Shown in pieces: positions 40,008 to 49,265 of a DNA stretch of 64,000 nucleotides. The notes beneath the pieces are model-generated. The model had not been told where the DNA came from, searched no databases, and worked only from the letters and a program-made list of their open reading frames with translations. The DNA is from Liquorilactobacillus sucicola DSM 21376 = JCM 15457 (GTDB taxonomy: Bacteria > Bacillota > Bacilli > Lactobacillales > Lactobacillaceae). The stretch covers positions 30,306 through 94,305 of the forward strand of contig NZ_BALC01000008.1 of the NCBI RefSeq assembly GCF_000612445.1, written 5' to 3'. A program made the translations under genes and the position numbers. Every line of letters begins with the position of its first letter. Positions within the stretch are counted from its first letter, which is position 1.

Positions 40008-40790
40008 ATGCGAGACAATATTGTGTATGTATATCTTGAGCGGGTTTCTCACCTTACCTTATCGTATGGCATTTCAGTGAAAGATTTCATGGCTGGTGTA
40101 GAGGTTTTGCCTACTAACTTATTGTCATTGGGACCCGTTGATCCTAATCAAGAGATTGATATTTATTCTGGCTTTAATATGTACATTGGGATTGATGAGG
40201 TCCGCAACTATTTGACGGGCAAGCAGAATAAAAATCAGGAATGGATCGATTTTGACAATGCATACGATATTGAGGCTCTGACACCTACTGAGGTTTCTGA
40301 GTTACTTTATTTAGGGCATGCATATACACATTTGAAATCTCCTTTTTATTATAAACTTCAGAATAACTATGTTTATCTTACATTGCCCAATGGTGCAAAA
40401 AAGGTTTACTATCGTTATTTACCCCAATTTTACAAGGTTTTAGCCAAATGTCTGACAGGACATTTGGCTGAGGTATACCGTGAGAGAAAAAGTTTTTTGA
40501 GGTTGCGCTATAAGTTTATTGATTTCCCGACTGAAATTGCCAAAAAAATGTTTACTTTAATGACGAATGGTGTTGTGTTTGATTTTGGAGGTTCTAAGAT
40601 TAGAGGTCAAGAGGCCACTATTCCAATTATGACAGCACCGGATTCTGTGTACCAATTGAAATGGCATGAACCAACAATGCTGGTCGAAAAATCTAGAATT
40701 GTCGGCAATTTAAAGTACCATTTAAACACCAGAAAATGGGAGCTTGAGGTGCTTGACACAAGAGCTTTTGAGGATACTTTTGATTTTTAA
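40008..40790 (+). CDS. Conserved-looking protein of unknown function, downstream of htpX
   Basis: A 260-residue soluble protein with no signal peptide or membrane segment. ATG 40008 follows AGAGGAAAA. It is rich in aromatic residues (YYKLQNNYVYLTLPNG, KKVYYRYLPQFYKVLAKC). A pattern of LxxGHAYTHLKSPF and later DFGGSKIRGQEATIP is visible, but I recognise no enzyme motif. Only 29 bases separate it from htpX and it is followed by a terminator, so it is likely the third gene of a lemA-htpX unit and may be linked to envelope stress. Confidence 0.75.
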   Translation: MRDNIVYVYLERVSHLTLSYGISVKDFMAGVEVLPTNLLSLGPVDPNQEIDIYSGFNMYIGIDEVRNYLTGKQNKNQEWIDFDNAYDIEALTPTEVSELLYLGHAYTHLKSPFYYKLQNNYVYLTLPNGAKKVYYRYLPQFYKVLAKCLTGHLAEVYRERKSFLRLRYKFIDFPTEIAKKMFTLMTNGVVFDFGGSKIRGQEATIPIMTAPDSVYQLKWHEPTMLVEKSRIVGNLKYHLNTRKWELEVLDTRAFEDTFDF

Positions 40791-40817
40791 CGTACCTTGT
40801 GGTGTTGATGCTAAAAG

Positions 40818-40912
40818 ATATGGGACGAGATTATACTGTAGCATAGGGTGGAATGCTGTCAGAATGTTAACCTTTGGCAGTTGCGTTTATAGTATAATTC
40901 TCTGTCCCGTAT
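40818..40912 (+). terminator. Long imperfect hairpin after the unknown gene
   Basis: ATATGGGACGAGATTATACTG and, inverted, AGTATAATTCTCTGTCCCGTAT pair with bulges, followed by TTATTTTG. The rest of the gap up to murF holds an extended -10 at 40944-40952 (TGATACAAT). Confidence 0.6.
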
Positions 40913-41103
40913 TTATTTTGTTTTAAAGTATTATGAGGTTTTGTGATACAATAACAAGGGATTAAATATCGGTGAAGGCTGTAAGAAACATTTATGGTTA
41001 ATAAGATGATAAGAAAATAAATGTTGAACAAGTACTTTTAAATTTTCAAGATTTGAGTTCACATATTATTATTTCGCTGATGTGAAGAAAGGAAGATAGT
41101 CAC

Positions 41104-42486
41104 ATGAAGATGCGATTAGCAGAGATTGCGAAAGCACTACAAGTGCAGTCAGTAGATGAATGGGAACAGATCGTTGTCACAAGTGTGTCGTTTGACACAC
41201 GGACATTAAAGCCGGGAGCTTTGTTTATCCCATTAGTGGGTGAAAATGATGGACACGATTATGTCCCAAAAGCAATTGAGAATGGTGCTGTGGCAACTTT
41301 GTGGCAAAATGACCACGATAAAGTGTTCGATGATGAAAATGATATTTTTCCAACACTGAGTGTCGAAGACTGCTTGCAAGCATTGCAGGATTTAGCTGGT
41401 TATTATCTTCATAAAATAAATCCAAAGGTCGTTGCTGTAACAGGTAGCAATGGTAAAACTACCACTAAGGACATGATTGCAGCGATTTTAAAGACACAGT
41501 TTAATGTTCAAAAGACGCATGCAAATTTTAATAATCATATTGGTGTACCAATGACAATTTTGGGAATGGAGCCGAATACTGAGGCTCTCATTGTTGAGAT
41601 GGGAATGGATCATTTTGGTGAACTTGATAGGCTTAGTCGACTCGTTGAACCCGATGTTGCAGTTATTACGATGATCGGTGAAGCCCATATTGAATTTTTC
41701 GGAACACGAGATAAAATTGCTGATGCCAAGATGGAAATAACCCATGGACTAAAAGAGGATGGTGCCTTGTTTTACAATGGTGATGAGCCCTTGTTGAGAC
41801 AGCGTGCGCAAGCAGTTGAGCAGGCGACATATACTTTTGGCAGTGAAGAAGGAAACGATGTTCAGGCATTGAATGTTGTGGGCGACGAATATAGCACTAG
41901 TTTTCGGGTGAAGAATTGGCCTGAGTATAATTTCGTGATTCATATTCTTGGAACTTACAATGTTGGAAATGCTTTGGCGGCTTTGAGTGTGGGCAATCAT
42001 TTTAGAATCCCGGTTGAAAAAATGGTTGAAGCACTCTCTAATTTTGATCTGACTCAGAATCGAACTCAGTGGGTGCAAGGTAATCAAGGTGAAAGAATAT
42101 TGAGCGATGTCTACAACTCTAACCCAACTGCTGCTAAGATGGTCCTACGGGCATTTTCGCGGGTTAAAACGAATGGCAGGCGCTTTGTTGTTTTAGGGGA
42201 TATGCTGGAATTAGGCAACTTATCTGATCAGATGCATGCTGACCTTGCAGGCGTGCTTGATCCAGAAAGAGTGACTGAAGTTTTTCTCTGTGGTAAAAAA
42301 GTTGCTGCTCTGGCTGAAAATCTGACAGGCAAGTTTTCGAGTACTAGGGTGCATTTATATCCAGCCGATCACAAAGACGAATTAATCAGTGCGCTGAGAA
42401 AAAGCATTAGTGCGGACGATATTGTCATGCTTAAGGGAAGCCACGGCATCCATCTCGAAAAAGTTTTAGAAGCATTAAGAAAATAA
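41104..42486 (+). CDS. murF: UDP-N-acetylmuramoyl-tripeptide--D-alanyl-D-alanine ligase
   Basis: Adds D-Ala-D-Ala to UDP-MurNAc-tripeptide, the last cytoplasmic step of the peptidoglycan precursor. It is 460 residues. The ATP-binding loop VAVTGSNGKTTTKDM lies near residue 111, and the Mur ligase blocks NFNNHIGVPMT, EMGMDHFGEL and DVYNSNPTAAKM are present. ATG 41104 follows AAGGAAG at 8 bases. It precedes cshA by 37 bases, the order usual in lactobacilli. Confidence 0.96.
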   Translation: MKMRLAEIAKALQVQSVDEWEQIVVTSVSFDTRTLKPGALFIPLVGENDGHDYVPKAIENGAVATLWQNDHDKVFDDENDIFPTLSVEDCLQALQDLAGYYLHKINPKVVAVTGSNGKTTTKDMIAAILKTQFNVQKTHANFNNHIGVPMTILGMEPNTEALIVEMGMDHFGELDRLSRLVEPDVAVITMIGEAHIEFFGTRDKIADAKMEITHGLKEDGALFYNGDEPLLRQRAQAVEQATYTFGSEEGNDVQALNVVGDEYSTSFRVKNWPEYNFVIHILGTYNVGNALAALSVGNHFRIPVEKMVEALSNFDLTQNRTQWVQGNQGERILSDVYNSNPTAAKMVLRAFSRVKTNGRRFVVLGDMLELGNLSDQMHADLAGVLDPERVTEVFLCGKKVAALAENLTGKFSSTRVHLYPADHKDELISALRKSISADDIVMLKGSHGIHLEKVLEALRK

Positions 42487-42523
42487 TTTTGTTAATCACA
42501 GGAATATTAGGAGGAAATTTTTT

Positions 42524-44011
42524 TTGAAATTTACAGAACTAGGTCTTTCAGATAATTTACTGAAAGCAATAAAACGAAGCGGTTTTGAAGAAGCTACACC
42601 AATCCAAGCCGAGACGATTCCGTTGGTTTTAAAGGGTAATGATGTCATCGGACAAGCTCAAACGGGGACAGGTAAAACAGCTGCATTCGGACTGCCAGTT
42701 TTACAGCACATTGATCCAAAAGAACATGCAATTCAAGCGGTGATTATTTCGCCTACGCGTGAATTAGCGATCCAAACGCAAGAAGAGTTGTTCAGGCTTG
42801 GAAAAGATCAAAGAGCCAAAGTCCAAGTTGTCTATGGTGGGGCTGATATTCGGCGTCAAATCAACTCATTAAAACGTGCACCGCAAGTACTTGTTGGAAC
42901 CCCAGGACGTTTGCTTGACCATATTCGTCGTCGGACTGTTGATTTAAAAAATGTTAAAACAGTTATCTTGGATGAAGCAGATGAGATGCTGGATATGGGA
43001 TTTGTCGAGGATATTGAGAGTATTATTCGTGAAACACCTGACAAGCGTCAGACTTTGCTCTTTTCAGCAACTATGCCTCCAGCAATTTTAAAAATCGGTG
43101 AAAAATTTATGACCGATCCTAAAATTGTAAAGATCAAGGCAAAAGAGCTAACAACTGATTTAGTTGATCAATTCTATGTTCGCGCACGTGACTTTGAAAA
43201 ATTTGATACAATGACACGCATCCTTGATGTGCAAGCTCCAGACTTAACAATTGTTTTTGGAAGAACAAAGAGACGTGTTGATGAGTTATCCAAGGGATTA
43301 GAGGCACGCGGATATAATGCTAAGGGCATTCATGGAGATCTTTCACAGCAACGAAGAATGAGCATTTTGAAGCAGTTCAAAGCTGGGAAACTTGATATTT
43401 TAGTTGCTACTGATGTGGCAGCTCGTGGGTTGGATATATCTGGTGTAACACATGTGTACAACTACGATATACCGCAAGATCCTGAAAGTTATGTTCATCG
43501 TATTGGACGTACAGGGCGTGCCGGACATCATGGTGTTTCAGTAACTTTTGTTACACCGAATGAGATGGACTACTTACGTGTTATTGAAAAATTGACCAAG
43601 AAACGCATGAGCCCGCTTAAGCCACCGACAGAACGTGAGGCCTTCATTGGACAAATTTCTTCAGCTGTTGAGAATATTGAGGATTTGGTTAAAAAAACCG
43701 ACACATCAGTATTTGCCAAACAAGCTGAGACGTTGTTGAAAGAATATGATGCGGTTGATCTTGTTGCAGCGCTTTTGAATGAAATGACCAAGGATGCTGC
43801 AAATGAAGTTCCTGTGAAAATAACACCTGAACGACCGTTACCGCGTAGAAAATCTAAACATTTCAACCGTGGTGGGGGGCATTACAATAAGAAAAATTAT
43901 TCCCATAAAGATAGTGGCAACCATAAAGGAAAGAAAGATAAGAACAGAGATAAGTTTAATCGCCGGCAAAAGAGCAAACGCAAGTACACTATTCGTTCTA
44001 AGAATGATTAG
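42524..44011 (+). CDS. cshA: DEAD-box RNA helicase
   Basis: A 495-residue ATP-dependent RNA helicase that acts in RNA turnover and cold adaptation. All motifs are intact: Q motif FEEATPIQAETIP, Walker A AQTGTGKT, PTRELAIQ, DEAD at about 150, SAT, ARGLDISGV and HRIGRTGRAG. The C-terminal 60 residues are Lys/Arg/Asn/Gly-rich and disordered, typical of CshA. The start is TTG 42524 after AGGAGG. A terminator follows at 44093. Confidence 0.94.
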   Translation: MKFTELGLSDNLLKAIKRSGFEEATPIQAETIPLVLKGNDVIGQAQTGTGKTAAFGLPVLQHIDPKEHAIQAVIISPTRELAIQTQEELFRLGKDQRAKVQVVYGGADIRRQINSLKRAPQVLVGTPGRLLDHIRRRTVDLKNVKTVILDEADEMLDMGFVEDIESIIRETPDKRQTLLFSATMPPAILKIGEKFMTDPKIVKIKAKELTTDLVDQFYVRARDFEKFDTMTRILDVQAPDLTIVFGRTKRRVDELSKGLEARGYNAKGIHGDLSQQRRMSILKQFKAGKLDILVATDVAARGLDISGVTHVYNYDIPQDPESYVHRIGRTGRAGHHGVSVTFVTPNEMDYLRVIEKLTKKRMSPLKPPTEREAFIGQISSAVENIEDLVKKTDTSVFAKQAETLLKEYDAVDLVAALLNEMTKDAANEVPVKITPERPLPRRKSKHFNRGGGHYNKKNYSHKDSGNHKGKKDKNRDKFNRRQKSKRKYTIRSKND

Positions 44012-44092
44012 TTTTTGCTAGAGGTGAGCAGCAAAATACATCTTACATTTTATGGTTAGAACAATGTGTTTTCTGAATAAGGATTTGGAACG

Positions 44093-44130
44093 GGCTGTGC
44101 CAGACATTTGTTTTGGTACAGCCTCTTTCT
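44093..44130 (+). terminator. Terminator after cshA
   Basis: GGCTGTGCCA and TGGTACAGCC (one G-T pair) around an 11-base loop, followed by TCTTTCT. Confidence 0.8.
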
Positions 44131-44292
44131 ATCGTAAAATATTGTGGACTTTCAAAATGTAATCTGCCCTTTGTATTGTTCTTTTTTTAAATTTTTAATT
44201 ATGGTAATATATAGTGTGTATCTATCAAAAGGGCGGCATATGTATTGAGCTTTTTGATTTTTCTTTGAGAAAGAATTGGCGGAGGCTTAGCT

Positions 44293-44685
44293 GTGATTTA
44301 CGGAATAGGGATTGATATAACTGATATAGCTAGGATTGAGAAAGCTTGGAAAGAACATCAGGGGTTTATTGAGAAGGTTTTGACACCTAAGGAGCACAAA
44401 GATTTTGACAGACTGGGGCAACGACGCAAAAATGAATTCCTTGCAGGCCGCTTTTCTGCTAAAGAGTCGTACAGTAAAGCACTGGGAACAGGTATTGGCA
44501 AGCATGCTGGTTTTCATGAGATTGAAATACTGAACAATGAAGAAACGGGAAAACCGGAATTGACAATGCATCCCGCTGACTGTTTAATCGGACATGTTTC
44601 AATTTCACATACAGCAGAACTGGTGATGACAGAAGTGATTTTAGAATATAGATCAGATACGAGAGAAGATGCAGATAATGGTTGA
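44293..44685 (+). CDS. acpS: Holo-[acyl-carrier-protein] synthase
   Basis: Transfers phosphopantetheine from CoA to acyl carrier protein. It is 130 residues from a GTG start with GGAGG 8 bases upstream. The metal/CoA signatures are GIGIDITDIARIEK at the N-terminus and FLAGRFSAKESYSKALGTGIG near residues 50-70. Its stop overlaps the start of alr by 8 bases, the conserved acpS-alr-mazEF arrangement of Bacillus and relatives. Confidence 0.96.
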   Translation: MIYGIGIDITDIARIEKAWKEHQGFIEKVLTPKEHKDFDRLGQRRKNEFLAGRFSAKESYSKALGTGIGKHAGFHEIEILNNEETGKPELTMHPADCLIGHVSISHTAELVMTEVILEYRSDTREDADNG

Positions 44686-45792
44686 GGGAAATCACCGCAA
44701 TACAAAAGCAATTATCAATCTAAAAGCGATCGAGGATAATATCGTAGCCGAGCAAAAAAGAATGGTACAGGGGCAGGAACTTTTTGCAGTGGTGAAAGCT
44801 AATGCATATGGCCATGGAATTATCCAGTTGCCAAGGCAGCCAAAAGGGCTGGTGCCAGCGGCTTTTGTGTTGCAATTGTTGATGAGGCTTTGGAGCTGCG
44901 TGAAGCTGGACTGTCTGGAACTATTCTGATTTTAGGTGTTACACCGGCATCTCAGGCCGTCTTATTGGCTAAAAATGATATTTCTATTGCAGTAGGGGAT
45001 CTAGAATATCTAAAGGATGCATTAACTTATTTGAGCAACACAAAAGTGAAATTACATGTTCATCTAGCCTTGGATACTGGAATGGGTCGCATTGGTTTCA
45101 GGAATAAGAAGAATCTGCAAAAAGCAATTAGTTTTATTAACAGTCACAAAAGTTTTTTTGACTTCGAAGGTATTTTTACACATTTTGCGACTGCAGATAC
45201 AGCAGATAGAGATTACTATGAGAAACAAGTTATGTTCTTTAATGACTTAATGTCTGTTGTGGAAAGGAAACCACGTTATGTGCATGTTGCTAATTCAGCT
45301 GCTGCTTTATGGCACCGTGAATGCGGTGGCAACGCGATCCGCTTTGGGATTACAATGTACGGCTTGAATCCTTCAGGGGGAGAACTGGAGTTACCCCAGG
45401 CATTTAAATCAGCCTTAGCGTTGCACAGCGAAGTGGCAGCTATAAAGCAGATCAGTAAGGGAGACTCTGTTGGCTATGGTAAAACATACACAGCTGAAAA
45501 GCATGAATGGATAGCAACTGTCCCTATCGGATATGCTGATGGCTGGCCAAGAAGAATGCAGGGTTTTAAGGTTCTTGTTGACGGGCAGTATTGTGAAATT
45601 GTTGGAAGAGTTTGTATGGACCAGACTATGATAAGGGTTCCTCATCAAGTCAAACTTGGTACAAGGGTTACTTTAATTGGTGAAAACCGTGGTGCAAGAA
45701 TTTCAGCACAGGATGTAGCTAACTACGCAGGAACAATTCATTATGAGATTCTATGTGGGATTTCGGAAAGAGTCCAACGAGAATACATTTAG
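44678..45792 (+). pseudogene. alr: Alanine racemase, frame broken by one missing base
   Basis: PLP enzyme making D-alanine for peptidoglycan, normally essential. From ATG 44678 the protein opens MVEGNHRNTKAIINLKAI and has the PLP lysine in VVKANAYGHG. The frame then shifts near 44827 (CAGG to CAG). With one G restored it reads [31 protein letters not shown] and continues through GMGRIGFR, the catalytic Tyr region SVGYGKTY and QTMIRVP to 45792, about 371 residues. The rest is undamaged. An ATG at 44669 is an alternative start. Because the gene is essential in most bacteria, the break is probably an error. Confidence 0.93.
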
Positions 45793-45859
45793 GTATACTC
45801 TTTTGAAAGAGAGTGTGCTATCATATATTACTAGCATGAGCTTGTGGAGGCTGCCAGAG

Positions 45860-46117
45860 ATGACTTATCATTTTGAAGATGTAATGGATGACTTAATTGT
45901 GGATAACAATGAACGTATGGCTCTTTATTGTGATTTTTATGCAATTGACCGGCGCGAATTGGAGAAAGATAAAGTAGTTGCTGAGTATGTCGAAAAACAC
46001 CATCAAATTTTAGATGCGTTGATTTCAGGGTATAAAGAGATGGGACCACTGAATAAGAAAATATGTGATGAACTTGTGGGTTGCGAATGTGAAACGGAGT
46101 TCGAGAAGAAAAGATAG
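45860..46117 (+). CDS. mazE: Antitoxin of a MazEF-type toxin-antitoxin pair
   Basis: An 85-residue protein from ATG 45860, which has GGAGG nine bases upstream. Frames beginning earlier overlap alr. The N-terminal part is acidic (FEDVMDDLIVDNNERM) and not an obvious ribbon-helix-helix. The C-terminal part, YKEMGPLNKKICDELVGCECETEFEK, resembles the toxin-binding tail of Bacillus NdoAI (GYxEMAxINLxIAxE). With the toxin gene 10 bases downstream and alr upstream it occupies the antitoxin position. Role inferred mainly from context. Confidence 0.7.
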   Translation: MTYHFEDVMDDLIVDNNERMALYCDFYAIDRRELEKDKVVAEYVEKHHQILDALISGYKEMGPLNKKICDELVGCECETEFEKKR

Positions 46118-46126
46118 AGGTTTTAT

Positions 46127-46492
46127 ATGACAACTGAAGATGTTAAACGAGGAGATATTTTTTATGCTGATTTATCACCAGTTGTGGGATCAGAGCAGGG
46201 AGGAATGCGACCTGTTTTGATTATTCAGAATAACATTGGAAATCGGTATAGTCCGACTGTGATTGTTGCCGCAATCACAGCCAAAATTCAAAAGCCTAAA
46301 ATGCCGACGCACGTGGGGCTGCTTGCCTCCAAGACGGGAATTGAAAAAGATTCTGTTGTTTTGCTTGAGCAGGTAAGAACTATTGACAAGCAGAGATTGC
46401 GAGACAAAGTAACACATATTGACGAACAGGGCATGAATGAGATTAATCATGCACTAAAGGTCAGCTTAGGGCTGGCTAGCATACATAAATAA
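46127..46492 (+). CDS. mazF: MazF/NdoA-type mRNA endoribonuclease toxin
   Basis: A 121-residue toxin of the MazF/PemK fold that cleaves mRNA at short sequence motifs. The family signature is complete: [21 protein letters not shown] at residues 6-26, [18 protein letters not shown] and the C-terminal hydrophobic strand. It follows its antitoxin by nine bases and ends before a perfect palindrome. The position after alr matches ndoA in Bacillus. Confidence 0.95.
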   Translation: MTTEDVKRGDIFYADLSPVVGSEQGGMRPVLIIQNNIGNRYSPTVIVAAITAKIQKPKMPTHVGLLASKTGIEKDSVVLLEQVRTIDKQRLRDKVTHIDEQGMNEINHALKVSLGLASIHK

Positions 46493-46504
46493 AAGAATAT
46501 TGTT

Positions 46505-46547
46505 AACAGGGGGATGAATCAAACATAATTTGATTCATCCCCCTGTT
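46505..46547. terminator. Perfect 19-base palindrome between convergent mazF and CBS gene
   Basis: AACAGGGGGATGAATCAAA and its exact complement around CATAA. It lacks a T-run on either strand but lies between convergent stops. Confidence 0.7.
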
Positions 46548-46607
46548 GCAATTATTGTGTTTACTGCTTATCTATTTGCAGTTTTTTTTTGTAAAGTACG
46601 AAGTCAA

Positions 46608-47243
46608 TCAAGCCTTCAAATTTTCGATCTCAGGAACCTTGAAGTTTTTTCGTTCTAAATTAGCAACTATTTTAGCAAGTTTTTGTTCGCTCACTCCGGC
46701 CGGAAGTGTAAATAAGCTTCGTCTGACCAATTCTGTTGTTTTTACATCAAGAGTGATGCAGCTTGCAATAGAAGTGTATTTAGTTATGATTTTAGCCATT
46801 TCAACAAGATCACCGCGGTCCCCGGATGAGACTACAGTTAAGACATAACTTCCAATTTCGACATTCCATGATTGTGATAGCATGTTCAGCAAACTTGAAT
46901 GTGTTAAAATTCCGAAAAAAAAAGTTGTGTTCATCTAAAACAGTAATATAAGGAAGATCTTTGATCGAGAAAAAAACATTAAAAAATGCAGAATCTAGTG
47001 TGATAAACTTGGTTGCATTTTTAATAAGTAAGTGACAGGCAGAGACATATCACCGCCGCGAGACTTATGCCGATAAATGTGCATTTTGTAGATGTTTCCT
47101 CTAAAAATCTGACCGGTTTTATCTAAAATAGGTACGCAGCGATACCCTGATTCTTCAAGTACGGCAAGTGCTTGTTCTAGTGTCACATCTTCACGTACGG
47201 TCGTTAAATCTTTTTTTCGTTTGATAAGCGTTTTGAATAACAA
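46608..47243 (-). pseudogene. CBS-domain protein (CbpB-like), frame broken by two compensating indels
   Basis: Two CBS domains followed by an ACT-like C-terminal region. CbpB proteins bind c-di-AMP or adenine nucleotides. The N-terminal part (GYRCVPILDKTGQIFRGN) runs to 47018, where one base is missing in a T-run. The middle (SAFFNVFFSIKDLPYITVLDEH) is out of frame until 46915-46923, where a 9-base A-run carries one extra base. The end (FFFGILTHSSLL ... VVSSGDRGDL) is in the original frame. Corrected length about 210-216 residues. TTG 47243 follows GGAGG. ATG 47258 is the alternative. Both indels are in homopolymers. Confidence 0.8.
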
Positions 47244-47360
47244 TTTAGCATCCTCCATTTAGTTAAAATGCTCTCATATATCTTATCATAAAAAAAGAGG
47301 TATTTAATAATAAAAATACAAATTTAATTAATTAGTCTGTGGTTATGAGCACATAGAATA

Positions 47361-47394
47361 AAAAAGCTGAGACACTTAAGTCCCAGCTTTTTTT
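47361..47394 (-). terminator. Terminator after ldh
   Basis: On the minus strand AAAAAGCTGGGAC and GTCTCAGCTTTTT arms with a TTAAGT loop and T-run. Confidence 0.9.
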
Positions 47395-47411
47395 GAATGC
47401 AGCTTAACTAA

Positions 47412-48389
<978 letters not shown>

Positions 48390-48424
48390 TCATCCTTTCA
48401 TAGTGAACTTGTTAACACAGTGTT

Positions 48425-48433
48425 AGTATAACA
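48425..48433 (-). promoter_or_regulatory. ldh promoter (extended -10) with nearby cre-like site
   Basis: TGTTATACT on the minus strand is an extended -10. TGAAAACCGCTACA (48451-48464) just upstream resembles a CcpA site with two mismatches. Confidence 0.6.
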
Positions 48434-48672
48434 CGTTTTTCAGAAAAATGTGTAGCGGTTTTCAAACAAATTTTCCGGTTTTTGAATGAAAATATGCTAT
48501 ACTATTGGAAAAGCAAGTGCTTCATTTTTCAGGGTAAACGTTAGGCGTTTAGCCCCATTTTTTGTGTGTTTAAGTGATAGTAGTGATTTTTATTTGCATT
48601 TGCTTGAATGTGCTTACATTAAATTTTTCACAATGTAGTGTACCAGATAGAATAATTTTGGAGGAACATAAA

Positions 48673-49236
48673 ATGAAGTTAATCGTGGGTTTGGGTAATA
48701 TTGGCAAAAAATATGAGGGAACAAAGCATAATGTTGGCTTTATGACAGTAGATAAATTTGCAGAACAAAATGGTGTTTCCTTCACGAAAACAAAATGTGA
48801 GTCAGAAATTGCGGAATTATTTCTCAATGGAGAGAAAATTCTCTTAGCCAAACCGACAACTTATATGAATGAGTCTGGACGCAGTGTTGGACCGCTGCTT
48901 GATTATTTTGGGATCGATGTTGCAAACTTTATTGTTATTCATGACGATATGGATTTGCCAGTTGGACAATTGCGTCTACGTCAGAAGGGATCAGCCGGTG
49001 GTCATAACGGAATCAAAAGTATTATCGCACATCTAGGAACACAAAACTTTAAACGAATTCGTATTGGAATAGACCATCCTCAAAAACAAAATGTTGTTGA
49101 CTGGGTTCTCTCGAAATTTCCCGCACAGCAGGAAAAGCAATTAGAGGAAGGCCTTGTTCGTGCAACATCAGCTTTGGATAACTGGTTAACTGAAGGTGAT
49201 TTTATGAAAACAATGAATAAGTATAACCATAAATGA
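48673..49236 (+). CDS. pth: Peptidyl-tRNA hydrolase
   Basis: Releases peptides from prematurely dropped peptidyl-tRNA. It is 187 residues from ATG 48673, which follows GGAGGAACATAAA. The frame is open further upstream without a start signal. Catalytic residues are in KLIVGLGNIGKKYEGTKHNVGF (Asn10, His20) and in IHDDMDLPVGQLRLRQKGSAGGHNG. It overlaps the first possible mfd start (ATGA). The pth-mfd order is conserved with Bacillus. Confidence 0.96.
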   Translation: MKLIVGLGNIGKKYEGTKHNVGFMTVDKFAEQNGVSFTKTKCESEIAELFLNGEKILLAKPTTYMNESGRSVGPLLDYFGIDVANFIVIHDDMDLPVGQLRLRQKGSAGGHNGIKSIIAHLGTQNFKRIRIGIDHPQKQNVVDWVLSKFPAQQEKQLEEGLVRATSALDNWLTEGDFMKTMNKYNHK

Positions 49237-49265
49237 GTTCTATGAATAAGGAGTTTAAATTAAAA

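Noticed and set aside
46505..46547. Perfect palindrome as an operator or mobile element end
   Set aside because: It lies between convergent stop codons like the other palindromes here, so a terminator role is simpler.
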